From the NCBI GenBank assembly GCA_029098505.1, contig JAQXOE010000001.1, positions 1 to 64,000 of the forward strand: a stretch of 64,000 nt of DNA. Reading direction: 5' to 3'. This document shows, piece after piece, positions 26,609-35,718 of this stretch (the stretch's first letter is position 1; every line of letters starts with the position of its first letter). The notes beneath the pieces are model-generated. The model searched no databases, was not told where the DNA came from, and saw only the letters and a list, made by a program, of their open reading frames with translations. This DNA comes from Bacteroidales bacterium (GTDB taxonomy: Bacteria; Bacteroidota; Bacteroidia; Bacteroidales; UBA932). Made by a program: the position numbers and the translations under genes.

Positions 26609-28105
26609 CTATTTCGAGAATTTGTTAATACAGTCGATAAATGCTTCTACTGAGGCGCTTACAATGTCGGTATTGGCTCCGAAGCCGTAGAATACGTGGC
26701 CCTCGGTCTCCACCTGCATATGCACCTTGCCGACATCGTCGGAACCCTTGGTGATGTTCTGGATGGTGAATTCCTTGATGGTCATATTGCGCCTGATGAT
26801 CTGCTTGATGGCCTTGATGGCTGCATCCACAGGGCCATTGCCCGAAGCCGCTGCCTCAAATTTTTCTCCGGCAATGTCAATGCCGACGCTTGCGACCGGA
26901 CGCACTCCGACACCGCTGGTAACCTGCAGATAGTCAAGCTTTATGTGATTGTTCTCGCTGCGCTCCACGCCGGCAAGTACGAGCAGGTCGTCGTCATTGA
27001 CCTCCTTCTTCTTGTCAGCAAGCTTCAGAAAATCCTGATAAATCTTGTCGAGTTTCTCAGGGCTGAGCTTGATGCCGAGCAGTTCGAGCCTGAATTTGAG
27101 GGCTGCGTGTCCGCTTCTCGCTGTGAGGGCTATGTTGTTGTCATCCAGACCGATATCCTTAGGGTCAATGATTTCGTAGGTGGAAACGTTCTTCAGCACT
27201 CCGTCCTGGTGTATTCCAGAAGAATGAGCGAAGGCGTTTCTGCCTACTATTGCCTTGTTGGCTTGGATAGGCATATTCATCAGGCTGGAGACCGTGCGGC
27301 TGAGAGGGTATATCTTCCTGGTGTTGATGCCGGTCGTGAGATTCAGGTCCTTGTGGCACTTGATAATCATCGCGATTTCCTCGAGTGAGGTGTTACCGGC
27401 CCTTTCGCCAACGCCGTTGATGGTAACCTCCACCTGACGCGCTCCATTGATTACACCAGCCATAGTATTGGCAGTAGCCATACCGAGGTCATTGTGGCAA
27501 TGGGTGGAGATGATGGCCTTGTCAATGCCGTTAACGTGCTCCATAAGATACTTGATCTTCTCTCCATACTCCGAAGGGAGACAGTAACCGGTGGTATCAG
27601 GGATGTTGACCACAGTGGCGCCCGCCTTGATAACGGCTTCAACCACACGCGCAAGGTATTCATTGTCAGTTCTTCCCGCATCCTCGGCATAAAACTCCAC
27701 GTCCTCTACATACTGCTTGGCATATTTAACTGCCTTGACAGCACGTTCGATGATCTCTTCGCGGGTGGAGTTGAATTTGTACTTGATATGTGAGTCGGAA
27801 GTACCGATTCCGGTGTGAATTCTCTTGTTCTTGGCGTATTTCAGCGCTTCAACCGCTACGTCAATGTCCTTCTGGACAGCGCGGGTGAGTGCGCAGATGG
27901 TAGGCCAGGTGACAGCCTTGGATATTTCAACAACGGAGTTGAAATCGCCGGGGCTGGAGATAGGGAAACCGGCTTCGATGACATCCACGCCAAGCTCCTC
28001 AAGGGACTTGGCCACCTGAATTTTCTCAATGGTATTGAGCTGGCATCCAGGGACTTGTTCCCCGTCGCGGAGTGTGGTATCGAAAATATATACTTTGTTG
28101 TCCAT
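26609..28105 (-). CDS. leuA: 2-isopropylmalate synthase
   Basis: 498 residues from the ATG at 28105 (a TTG one codon earlier is ignored). [21 protein letters not shown] is the LeuA signature, followed by [27 protein letters not shown] and [15 protein letters not shown]. The C-terminal LeuA regulatory domain (from about residue 385) suggests leucine feedback inhibition. It condenses acetyl-CoA with 2-ketoisovalerate, the first step committed to leucine. It follows ilvC by 22 bp. Confidence 0.94.
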   Translation of the reverse strand: MDNKVYIFDTTLRDGEQVPGCQLNTIEKIQVAKSLEELGVDVIEAGFPISSPGDFNSVVEISKAVTWPTICALTRAVQKDIDVAVEALKYAKNKRIHTGIGTSDSHIKYKFNSTREEIIERAVKAVKYAKQYVEDVEFYAEDAGRTDNEYLARVVEAVIKAGATVVNIPDTTGYCLPSEYGEKIKYLMEHVNGIDKAIISTHCHNDLGMATANTMAGVINGARQVEVTINGVGERAGNTSLEEIAMIIKCHKDLNLTTGINTRKIYPLSRTVSSLMNMPIQANKAIVGRNAFAHSSGIHQDGVLKNVSTYEIIDPKDIGLDDNNIALTARSGHAALKFRLELLGIKLSPEKLDKIYQDFLKLADKKKEVNDDDLLVLAGVERSENNHIKLDYLQVTSGVGVRPVASVGIDIAGEKFEAAASGNGPVDAAIKAIKQIIRRNMTIKEFTIQNITKGSDDVGKVHMQVETEGHVFYGFGANTDIVSASVEAFIDCINKFSK

Positions 28106-28127
28106 CAAATGGATTGCTCAGTGGTGA

Positions 28128-29177
28128 TTACTTGTTCTGATTTTCAGGGCGGAGCTGGCGTACTGTAACGGCTGTCTGCCACATTTCGCTTTCGCGGAGA
28201 GCCTTGAGTTCAGCTTCAAGACCTACGCGGTAGTCAGGCTTGGAGTTGGCGTCAATAGAGATTTGAGCCTCGTTTCCGCACTTTACAGAGTTATAGAGTT
28301 TCTGCATTACAGGCTTGATGGCATCGTGGAAAGGTCCCATCCAGTCGAGGGCTCCACGCTGTGCGGTGGTAGAGCAGTTTGCATACATCCAATCCATACC
28401 CTTGGCTGCAAAGAGAGGCATAAGTGACTGGGTGAGTTCCTCCACTGTCTCGTTGAAAGCCTCGCTTGGGGTGTGCCCGTTCTCACGGAGCACTTCATAC
28501 TGAGCGAGGAGGAGACCCTGGATGGCTCCCATAAGTGAACCGCGCTCGCCTGTGAGGTCTGATGTAGCCTCGCGCTGGAATGTGGTCTCGAAGAGGTATC
28601 CTGAACCGATACCTATTCCGAGGGCAATTGTGCGGTCGAAAGCCTTTCCTGTATAATCCTGATAGATAGCGTATGAAGAGTTCAGTCCGCGTCCCTCGAG
28701 GAACATTGTACGGAGTGAGGTGCCTGAGCCCTTAGGAGCTACCATAATGACATCGATGTCGCTTGGAGGAACACAGCCTGTGCGGTCATTCCAGGTAATG
28801 GCGAAACCGTGAGAGAAGTAGAGGGCCTTGCCAGGGGTAAGGTACTGCTTCATCTTAGGCCATACTGACATTACTGCTGCGTCTGAAAGGAGGCACATGA
28901 TGATGCTGGCCTTCTCGCAGGCCTCTTCGATGCTGAAGAGGGTCTGGCCTGGAACCCATCCGTCAGATACGGCCTTTTCGAAGGTCTTGCCGGCACGCTG
29001 TCCTACGATTACATTGAAACCGTTGTCACGAAGGTTGAGCGACTGGCCAGGGCCCTGTACACCGTAACCGATGACTGCGATAGTTTCGTCCTTAAGCACT
29101 TCTCTTGCTTTTTCGAGTGTGAATTCGTCGCGGGTGATTACATTTTCCTGCACACCGCCAAAGTTCATTACTGCCAT
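28128..29177 (-). CDS. ilvC: Ketol-acid reductoisomerase
   Basis: 349 residues. The NADPH-binding loop reads AVIGYGVQGPGQSLNLRDNG, a Bacteroidetes variant of the usual GYGSQGHA motif. VAPKGSGTSLRTMFLEGRG, SDLTGERGSLMGAIQGLL with the metal ligands, and ETVEELTQSLMPL follow. It converts acetolactate or acetohydroxybutyrate into dihydroxy acids for Val, Leu and Ile. It lies 13 bp after ilvN. Confidence 0.95.
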   Translation of the reverse strand: MAVMNFGGVQENVITRDEFTLEKAREVLKDETIAVIGYGVQGPGQSLNLRDNGFNVIVGQRAGKTFEKAVSDGWVPGQTLFSIEEACEKASIIMCLLSDAAVMSVWPKMKQYLTPGKALYFSHGFAITWNDRTGCVPPSDIDVIMVAPKGSGTSLRTMFLEGRGLNSSYAIYQDYTGKAFDRTIALGIGIGSGYLFETTFQREATSDLTGERGSLMGAIQGLLLAQYEVLRENGHTPSEAFNETVEELTQSLMPLFAAKGMDWMYANCSTTAQRGALDWMGPFHDAIKPVMQKLYNSVKCGNEAQISIDANSKPDYRVGLEAELKALRESEMWQTAVTVRQLRPENQNK

Positions 29178-29190
29178 ATTGTTTATCTTT

Positions 29191-29514
29191 TTATTTGTTT
29201 TGTTTGTTCATCCTTTCATTTATAAGTGCCTCTACTGCATCGAGTTCCTTGTCATGGCGCTCTTCTTCGACATAGTAGAAGGCCTTGATTACGTCCACCT
29301 TCTTCTCGACCTGCTTCACTACCTGGATTACCTGCTCCTCAGCAGCCCTGGTCTTGATGGAGAACTTGTGTATGCCTTTGATCTCCGAAGGGAAGACTCT
29401 GAGTGATTCGATGTTGAGGCTTCGTCTGGTGAAGATACCGGCTATGGTACTCAAAAGTCCGACCTGATTTTCCGAATACACCGTGATTTCGTATAAGTTG
29501 TTATTATTCTCCAT
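29191..29514 (-). CDS. ilvN: Acetolactate synthase small (regulatory) subunit
   Basis: 107 residues from the ATG at 29514 (MENNNNLYEITVYSENQVGLLSTIAGIFTRRSLNIESLRV). A single ACT domain with the GLLSTIAGIFTRR loop that binds valine is seen; the longer C-terminal domain of E. coli IlvH is absent, as in other short forms. It confers feedback control on IlvB. Its start overlaps the ilvB stop by 11 bp, so translation is coupled. Confidence 0.93.
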   Translation of the reverse strand: MENNNNLYEITVYSENQVGLLSTIAGIFTRRSLNIESLRVFPSEIKGIHKFSIKTRAAEEQVIQVVKQVEKKVDVIKAFYYVEEERHDKELDAVEALINERMNKQNK

Positions 29515-31225
29515 AGTCAAACCAGTCTTTGTCGTTCAACATAATCTTGTCCACACTGGCTCCTGGAGGAACCATAGGGAATACCATTCCCATTTCCTTC
29601 ACTTCTGCATTCAGGATGAAGGCCTCGTCGTCAGCAAGCATCTCGTTGATGGCATCCTCGAGTTCGGCTCTTTCCCTGACAGCGCGGTATTTGATTCCAT
29701 ATGCGCTTGCAATCTGCTGATAATCAGGATTTATCATACTTGTGAATGAGTAGCGCTTGTTATAGAAGAGCTCCTGCCACATACGTACGTTTCCAAGCCA
29801 GTTGTTGTTCAAAAGCACAATCTTGACTCCTGTGCCTTCCTGAAGTATGGTGCCGAGTTCCTGTATGGTCATCTGCAGTCCTCCGTCGCCGACGAAGAGG
29901 CATACCGTTCTGTCCGGGGCACCTATCTTGGCTCCTATCGCTGCAGGGAGTCCGAAGCCCATAGTACCAAGACCTCCTGAGGTAATCATACTGCGGCTCC
30001 TGGTGAAACGTGAGTATCTTGCTCCTATCATCTGGTTCTGTCCTACGTCAGTGACGATGATGGCTGAATGGCCCGAAAGTTCTGAAACCTTGTTGACCAC
30101 CTCTCCCATATTCAGATAGCCTTCTTCAGGGTGGACTTCAGGCCTGATGACCCTGTTGTTCTCGACGGCATTGCACATCTTGGCTACAGTCCTCCATTCT
30201 CCGTGTTTCTTCGGCTCAACATGCTCCAGTATTCGAGGAAGAACGTTCTTGGCGTCTCCGATAATGCCGAGGTCGGTCTTTACAATTTTGTCAATCTCGG
30301 CTTCATCGATGTCTATGTGTATGATTTTCGCCTGCTTGGCGTATTCCGAAGTCTTGCCTGTAACTCTGTCGTCGAACCTCATTCCTACCGCTATGAGAAG
30401 GTCGCACTGCTGTGTCATAACATTAGCGGCAATGTTTCCGTGCATACCCACCATACCGACGTATTGCATTGTGTCAGAAGGTATTGCACTAAGTCCCAAG
30501 AGTGTAGATCCTGAAGGGATATCTGCTTTCTCGATTAGGGCCTTAAGTTCAGCCTCTGCTCCTCCGAGCACCACTCCCTGACCGAAAACAAGGAAAGGTT
30601 TTTCGGAGTCATTGATCATCCTGGCAGCCTTCATTATGGTCTCATCTGATACCTCGGGATATGGGTTATAGCTTCGGATGAAGCTGCATTTTTCGTGCTT
30701 GTACTCTGCCATCCCGACCTGGGCGTCCTTGGTAAGGTCGAGGACAACTGGTCCCGGACGTCCGGTGTTGGCGATGTAAAAGGCTCTCGCTACAGCCCAG
30801 GTGATGTCCTCAGGCCTGCGGATCTGATAGTTCCACTTGGTGATAGGCCCGGTAAGACCCAATACGTCAGTCTCCTGGAAGGCGTCGGTGCCAAGGAGGT
30901 TAGTGCCGACCTGTCCGGCAATCACGACTACTGGAGTTGAGTCTATCATAGCATCTGCGATGCCTGTCACTACATTGGTGGCTCCAGGTCCAGAAGTGAC
31001 CATTACGACTCCCGGGAAAGCTTTGGCTCTGGCGAAACCCTGAGCTGCGTGTATGGCTCCCTGCTCGTGTCTTACGAGTATGTGCCTGAGTCTGTCGGTG
31101 TAATCGTAGAGCCTGTCATATACGGGCATTATCTGACCTCCAGGGTAGCCGAAGATGGTATCTACGCCTTCGTCGATAAGCGCTTGGAGGAGTATGTCCG
31201 CTCCTTTCATCTGTTTGGTCTCCAT
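29504..31225 (-). CDS. ilvB: Acetolactate synthase large (catalytic) subunit
   Basis: 573 residues. GADILLQALIDEGVDTIFGYPGG opens the ThDP-binding PYR domain; the catalytic Glu is in LVRHEQGAIHAAQG. The middle FAD-binding domain includes MVGMHGN and MRFDDRVTGKTSEYA. The C-terminal ThDP motif is VGDGGLQMTIQELGTILQEGTGVKIVLLNN. It makes acetolactate or acetohydroxybutyrate at the branch point of Val/Leu and Ile synthesis. It lies 45 bp after ilvD, with a small hairpin in between. Confidence 0.97.
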   Translation of the reverse strand: METKQMKGADILLQALIDEGVDTIFGYPGGQIMPVYDRLYDYTDRLRHILVRHEQGAIHAAQGFARAKAFPGVVMVTSGPGATNVVTGIADAMIDSTPVVVIAGQVGTNLLGTDAFQETDVLGLTGPITKWNYQIRRPEDITWAVARAFYIANTGRPGPVVLDLTKDAQVGMAEYKHEKCSFIRSYNPYPEVSDETIMKAARMINDSEKPFLVFGQGVVLGGAEAELKALIEKADIPSGSTLLGLSAIPSDTMQYVGMVGMHGNIAANVMTQQCDLLIAVGMRFDDRVTGKTSEYAKQAKIIHIDIDEAEIDKIVKTDLGIIGDAKNVLPRILEHVEPKKHGEWRTVAKMCNAVENNRVIRPEVHPEEGYLNMGEVVNKVSELSGHSAIIVTDVGQNQMIGARYSRFTRSRSMITSGGLGTMGFGLPAAIGAKIGAPDRTVCLFVGDGGLQMTIQELGTILQEGTGVKIVLLNNNWLGNVRMWQELFYNKRYSFTSMINPDYQQIASAYGIKYRAVRERAELEDAINEMLADDEAFILNAEVKEMGMVFPMVPPGASVDKIMLNDKDWFDYGE

Positions 31226-31247
31226 TATTGATTCTTTATCTATTGCC

Positions 31248-31263
31248 GCAGGCCCGAGCCTGC
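31248..31263 (-). other. Short GC-rich hairpin between ilvD and ilvB
   Basis: GCAGGC and GCCTGC pair perfectly around a UCGG tetraloop in the 45-nt gap. There is no T-run, so it is more likely an mRNA stability or processing element than a terminator. Confidence 0.4.
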
Positions 31264-31270
31264 TGTCAGG

Positions 31271-33106
31271 TTAATCTTCAATGATTCTCACTGCCCCCTT
31301 GTCAGCCGAACTTACCATTGCGGCGTAGGCCTTGAGAGCTTTTGATACTGTCCTCTGCCTGAACGGCGGCGTGAAGGCTTTCTTGCCTCTGGCTACCTCA
31401 TCTGAGCGTCTTGAGGCGAGTTCTTCCTCGCTGAGGCGTACGCTGATGCTTCTCGCAGGGATGTCTATGTCAATGATGTCGCCGTCGCGAACAAGGCCGA
31501 TATTGCCACCGGCAGCAGCTTCAGGCGAGATGTGGCCTATGCTGAGGCCGGAGGTGCCGCCGCTGAATCTTCCGTCGGTGATGAGGGCGCATTCCTTGCC
31601 GAGATGCATAGATTTGATGTAGGAGGTAGGGTAGAGCATTTCCTGCATACCGGGACCTCCCTTAGGGCCTTCGTAGGTGATGACCACGACATCTCCGCTA
31701 ACGACCTTGCCGCCGAGTATGCCCTCGCAAGCGGCTTCCTGAGAGTCGAAGACCTTGGCAGGACCGGAGAATTTCCATATGCTCTCGTCAACGCCCGCAG
31801 TCTTGATGACGCAGCCGTCGAGGGCAATGTTACCGAAAAGCACTCCAAGACCGCCGTCCTTCGAGTAAGCGTGCGCAATATCCCTGATGCAACCTTCGCA
31901 GCGGTCGGTGTCAAGGACATCGTAGCGGCTGTCCTGCGAGCCAAGCTGTATGTTGTACCTTCCTGCAGGGGCACTGCTGTAGATGTTGCGGGCCTCGTCT
32001 GAAGGTTCTCCCGAGACGATGCTGTATGCCGCAATCTCCTCAGCCAGAGTCATTCCGTCCACTCTCTTGAGTGAGGTATCGACAAGCCCTGCCTTCGAGA
32101 GCTGCTCCATTATGCCGACTATGCCGCCGGCGCGGTTGACGTCCTCGATGTGGAATTTCTGGGTGTTCGGAGCCACTTTGCAGATGCAAGGGACCTTTCT
32201 CGAGAGCGCGTCGATGTCCGCCATCCTGAAATCAACGCCGGCTTCGTTGGCCACTGCGAGAAGGTGGAGCACGGTATTGGTCGAGCCTCCCATTGCAATA
32301 TCAAGGGACATAGCATTGAGGAAGGCCTGGCGTGTGGCAATGCTCTTAGGGAGTACGCTTTCGTCGCCGTCCTCATAATATGCGTAGGTGTTCTTGACTA
32401 TCTGCCTTGCTGCCAGCTCGAAGAGTCTTCTCCTGTTCACGTGTGTAGCGAGCACGCTGCCATTGCCCGGAAGGGCCAGTCCTATGGCCTCAGTAAGGCA
32501 ATTCATCGAGTTGGCGGTGAACATTCCCGAGCAGCTTCCGCAGGTAGGGCAGGCGTGGGCTTCGATTTCAGCCACTTCATCGTCGCTGACCGAAGCGTCA
32601 GCGCTCTTGACCATCGCGTCGATGAGGTCAAGCTTCGCCCTTCCCAATACTCCTGCTTCCATTGGACCTCCGGAAACGAAGATGGCAGGGATGTTCAGTC
32701 TCATTGCGGCAATCAGCATACCCGGAGTAATCTTGTCGCAGTTGCTGATGCAGACAAGAGCGTCTGCCTTGTGGGCGTTGCACATATATTCAACACTGTC
32801 GGCAATGATATCGCGCGAAGGGAGGGAATAAAGCATTCCGTCGTGTCCCATAGCGATACCGTCGTCGACAGCGATGGTGTTGAACTCAGCGGCAAAACAG
32901 CCGAGCCTTTCTATTTCCTGCTTGACAATCTGTCCGGCCTCGTGAAGATGTGTGTGGCCGGGGACAAATTGGGTGAAGGAGTTGGCGATGGCGATGATAG
33001 GTTTGCCCATCTGTTCCTTCTTCATGCCGTCGGCAATCCAAAGGGCTCGGGCCCCTGCCATTCTTCTGCCTTCAGTGGTTACTGAACTTCTCAACTTGTT
33101 CTTCAT
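31271..33106 (-). CDS. ilvD: Dihydroxy-acid dehydratase
   Basis: 611 residues from the ATG at 33106, the first start after the attenuator. The in-frame start at 33175 would place the terminator hairpin inside the coding region and is rejected. [23 protein letters not shown] is the usual IlvD N-terminus. The cluster ligands are in [20 protein letters not shown] and [44 protein letters not shown] closes the active site. It is the first structural gene of the ilv/leu operon, right behind a leader peptide and terminator. No Shine-Dalgarno sequence precedes it. Confidence 0.96.
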   Translation of the reverse strand: MKNKLRSSVTTEGRRMAGARALWIADGMKKEQMGKPIIAIANSFTQFVPGHTHLHEAGQIVKQEIERLGCFAAEFNTIAVDDGIAMGHDGMLYSLPSRDIIADSVEYMCNAHKADALVCISNCDKITPGMLIAAMRLNIPAIFVSGGPMEAGVLGRAKLDLIDAMVKSADASVSDDEVAEIEAHACPTCGSCSGMFTANSMNCLTEAIGLALPGNGSVLATHVNRRRLFELAARQIVKNTYAYYEDGDESVLPKSIATRQAFLNAMSLDIAMGGSTNTVLHLLAVANEAGVDFRMADIDALSRKVPCICKVAPNTQKFHIEDVNRAGGIVGIMEQLSKAGLVDTSLKRVDGMTLAEEIAAYSIVSGEPSDEARNIYSSAPAGRYNIQLGSQDSRYDVLDTDRCEGCIRDIAHAYSKDGGLGVLFGNIALDGCVIKTAGVDESIWKFSGPAKVFDSQEAACEGILGGKVVSGDVVVITYEGPKGGPGMQEMLYPTSYIKSMHLGKECALITDGRFSGGTSGLSIGHISPEAAAGGNIGLVRDGDIIDIDIPARSISVRLSEEELASRRSDEVARGKKAFTPPFRQRTVSKALKAYAAMVSSADKGAVRIIED

Positions 33107-33116
33107 AAATAGGGCG

Positions 33117-33152
33117 AAAAAAAACCCTTCTCGTTGATTTCTCGGAGAAGGG
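33117..33152 (-). terminator. Intrinsic terminator of the ilv/leu attenuator
   Basis: On the minus strand CCCTTCTC (33145-33152) and GAGAAGGG (33125-33132) pair around a 12-nt loop and are followed by eight T residues (33117-33124). It sits 10 nt ahead of the ilvD start and downstream of a branched-chain-rich leader peptide. A competing 5' arm, GGAGGAAG (33188-33195), can pair with CCTTCTCC with one mismatch and one wobble. Read-through control in response to amino acid supply is inferred. Confidence 0.85.
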
Positions 33153-33200
33153 CTGCATTTTATATTTTTTATCACATATCCGCAAGTCTTCCTCCTGTTC

Positions 33201-33260
33201 CTATTGAATGACCAAAAGGACCAGCACAGAAATGACGATAATAAGGGAAGTGTGAAACAT
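33201..33260 (-). CDS. ilv/leu operon leader peptide
   Basis: A 19-codon frame, [19 protein letters not shown], ending in TAG at 33201-33203. Twelve of 19 residues are branched-chain (4 Leu, 4 Ile, 4 Val), and positions 6-18 hold only one other residue (Ser11). It lies about 15 nt into the predicted transcript and its stop is 5-13 nt from the putative antiterminator arm. Stalling of the ribosome when any of the three charged tRNAs is scarce would leave that arm free to block the terminator. The peptide itself is unlikely to have a function after synthesis. Confidence 0.85.
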   Translation of the reverse strand: MFHTSLIIVISVLVLLVIQ

Positions 33261-33281
33261 TACTAACTAATTTTTCTTTGC

Positions 33282-33312
33282 CAAAGATAGGATAATGAAA
33301 CAAAAAGTCAAA
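33282..33312 (-). promoter_or_regulatory. Promoter of the ilv/leu operon (TTTG-N19-TATCTTTG)
   Basis: On the minus strand TTTG (33309-33312) is followed after 19 nt by TATCTTTG (33282-33289), an essentially perfect match to the Bacteroidetes housekeeping promoter. Transcription should start near 33275, giving about 170 nt of leader before ilvD, holding the leader peptide and terminator. Confidence 0.85.
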
Positions 33313-33345
33313 GGAATTTTTAATTTTTTTTTAAATCTTTCCGAA

Positions 33346-35718
33346 CTATGTCAGGATGTCGTTCAGAATGCCTCCGGCGGTTTGTCTGGCTCCTGCTCCT
33401 GCCCCCTGAATTACCATAGGAGAAGGGTAGTCGTCTGTGGTTATGAGGGCGGCATTGTCCGTTCCCTTCAAGCCGTAGAGAGCATTGTCAGGACCTATGG
33501 CTTTGATGCCTATCTCGGCCCTGCCGTCTGCATCAATGGTAGCTACATACTTGAGTTTCTTGTTCTCGGCCTTGGCCTCGTCATAGAGTCTCTTTACCTC
33601 CTCCTCAGATGGGACAGGAGTGAGCCTTACATCTGATTCTTCCAGAGGAATGCCTGCAAGTCGGCTGATTATCAATAGCTTGCGCAGTACGTCACGGCCG
33701 CTGAGGTCGATGGAAGGATCCGGCTCGGTATAGCCCTTGGCCTTTGCCTCAGCTATGAGAGCCTTGAAATCTCCTCCGTCATATTTGTCGAAGAGATAGC
33801 TCAGCGTTCCTGAAAGCACAGCCTCCACCTTGTGAATCGCGTCGCCGCAATTGATGCAGCGGTTGATGGTGTGGATGATAGGGAGAGCTGCTCCGACAGT
33901 GGTTTCAAAGCGAAGATTGACACCGGCAACCTGGGCTGCCTTGATGAGTGAGTCGAAACGGTTGAAAGCCCCCGAGAAAGGAATTTTGTTGCAGGCAACG
34001 ATGGAGTATCCTTCCTGGATGAGTGTCATATATTTGAAGCCCATATCAGGGCTGGCGGTGCAGTCCACGAAGATGGAGTTCTCCAACGAGAGATTGGCCA
34101 TGGCCTCGAAGTATGAATCGGCTTCCGCGCTGGTGCCGTTCTCCATGAGCTCTGCTGCGCTGTTCGGGTCAAAGCCTTCAGTATCAATGATATACTTGCG
34201 GCTGTTCGCGAGTCCGCAGATGTGGATATTCTTGTTCGTGCGCTTGCAGATTGCCTCCCTGTTGGCGGCAATGATCTTGACGAGTTCCTTGCCGATGGTG
34301 CCGTAGCCCGCGATGAAGAGGTTCACTTGCTGGATGGTGGACTTGTCGAAGAACTCGTAATGTATGTGCTTGATGGCGTCATTGACCTTGTCGGAAGGGA
34401 TGATTACGGAGATATTGCGCTCCGATGAACCCTGGGCGGTCGCGCGGACAGGGATGCCGTGTGCGCCGAGTGCTGCAAGCATACGTCCGGTAGCGCCGCT
34501 GTGCTCCAAAACGTCATCGCCCACCAGGCAGACAATGGAGAAGCCGGTCTCGACCTTCAGCGGATTCAGCTTGCCGATGGAAATCTCATATGCGAAGCAA
34601 TCGTCGGCCGCTGCCTTTGCCTTCGGTGCATCCTTTTCGGATATGGCAATGCACATAGTGTGCACGGATGAGGCCTGGGTGATGAGTATGATGTTGATGC
34701 CGTTGCGGCTCAGAGTGTCGAAAAGTCGGGATGAGAAGCCCGGAACACCGACCATACCGCTGCCTTCAAGCCTGATGAGGGCAATATTGTCGGAGTTGGA
34801 TATGCCTATCATATCGTACTGCTGGCGCGGCGGATTCTTCTCGATAAGGGTTCCTGCCTCTTCAGGATGGAAGGTGTCCTTTACATAAATAGGAATACCC
34901 TCTGCCACAACAGGCTGAATGGTAGGAGGATAGATAACCTTGGCACCGAAGTGAGAAAGCTCCAGGGCAGCTCTGTATGAGATATTCCTGATGGTTTTGG
35001 CTGTAGGCACTACCTTCGGATTGGTGGTCATCATTCCCGGTACATCAGTCCATATTTGAACTTCGCGGGCCTTGAGAGCCACTGCGAAGATGGATGCAGT
35101 GTAGTCGGAGCCGCCGCGGCCGAGGGTCGTCGTCCTGCCTTTGAGGTCAGAGGCAATGAAGCCGGGGACGATGAAGAGCGAGCTGTGAGGGTATTTGCCA
35201 AGGGTTGAGGCAATGTTGGCATTGGTCAGGGCCACGTCCACACTGCCATTGTCATCGGTCTTTACCACTTCGCGGGAGTCTATCCAGCGGTTGTCAATCG
35301 CTGCAGAAGCGAAGGCTGCTGAAATAATCTTGGTGGACATCAGCTCTCCGTGGCTGACAATGGCGTTCATGCTCGCAGGGCTGAGCTCCCCGAGGAGATA
35401 TACACCATTGGCAATGCTGTTCAGGGATTCGAATAGGGCATCCAGGGTTTTGTGAGCATTGTCCTGATACTCAGGCCTCAATGCTTCTGCAATAATCTGG
35501 CGGTGGCGCTCCTGAAGGGCGTCGATAAGTTCTTTGTAGCTTAAGTCCCTCTCTGAGGCTCTCTTGCCTACTTCAATGAGGGTATCTGTGCATTTGCTTA
35601 TGGCTGAGCAGACTACGACAGTTCTGTCCTTGTTCAGGGCATTGCTGACGATATCTATCACTCTTTTGATGGCTTCCGAGGACCTTACTGATGTGCCTCC
35701 GAACTTCAATACTTGCAT
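33346..35718 (-). CDS. thrA: Bifunctional aspartate kinase / homoserine dehydrogenase I
   Basis: 790 residues. The kinase half starts MQVLKFGGTSVRSSEAIKR and includes GRGGSDYTASIFAVALKAREVQIWTDVPG. Two ACT-like regulatory segments follow at roughly 310-450. The dehydrogenase half has the NAD(P) loop NLFIAGYGTIGKELVKII and the catalytic region EAVLSGTLSYLFDKY...GYTEPDPSIDLSGRDVLRKLLII. It supplies homoserine for threonine and methionine and aspartyl phosphate for lysine. Its first 13 bp overlap the end of metX, so the pair is translationally coupled. No thrB or thrC follows. Confidence 0.96.
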   Translation of the reverse strand: MQVLKFGGTSVRSSEAIKRVIDIVSNALNKDRTVVVCSAISKCTDTLIEVGKRASERDLSYKELIDALQERHRQIIAEALRPEYQDNAHKTLDALFESLNSIANGVYLLGELSPASMNAIVSHGELMSTKIISAAFASAAIDNRWIDSREVVKTDDNGSVDVALTNANIASTLGKYPHSSLFIVPGFIASDLKGRTTTLGRGGSDYTASIFAVALKAREVQIWTDVPGMMTTNPKVVPTAKTIRNISYRAALELSHFGAKVIYPPTIQPVVAEGIPIYVKDTFHPEEAGTLIEKNPPRQQYDMIGISNSDNIALIRLEGSGMVGVPGFSSRLFDTLSRNGINIILITQASSVHTMCIAISEKDAPKAKAAADDCFAYEISIGKLNPLKVETGFSIVCLVGDDVLEHSGATGRMLAALGAHGIPVRATAQGSSERNISVIIPSDKVNDAIKHIHYEFFDKSTIQQVNLFIAGYGTIGKELVKIIAANREAICKRTNKNIHICGLANSRKYIIDTEGFDPNSAAELMENGTSAEADSYFEAMANLSLENSIFVDCTASPDMGFKYMTLIQEGYSIVACNKIPFSGAFNRFDSLIKAAQVAGVNLRFETTVGAALPIIHTINRCINCGDAIHKVEAVLSGTLSYLFDKYDGGDFKALIAEAKAKGYTEPDPSIDLSGRDVLRKLLIISRLAGIPLEESDVRLTPVPSEEEVKRLYDEAKAENKKLKYVATIDADGRAEIGIKAIGPDNALYGLKGTDNAALITTDDYPSPMVIQGAGAGARQTAGGILNDILT

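Noticed and set aside
32150..33085. A 311-codon plus-strand frame opposite ilvD (and a similar one opposite the second LeuA-like gene at 23355-24290)
   Set aside because: Long antisense frames are expected with this codon use; both real genes opposite them are unambiguous.
33107..33175. An N-terminal extension of ilvD starting at 33175
   Set aside because: It would translate the terminator hairpin and T-run; the ATG at 33106 gives the normal IlvD N-terminus.
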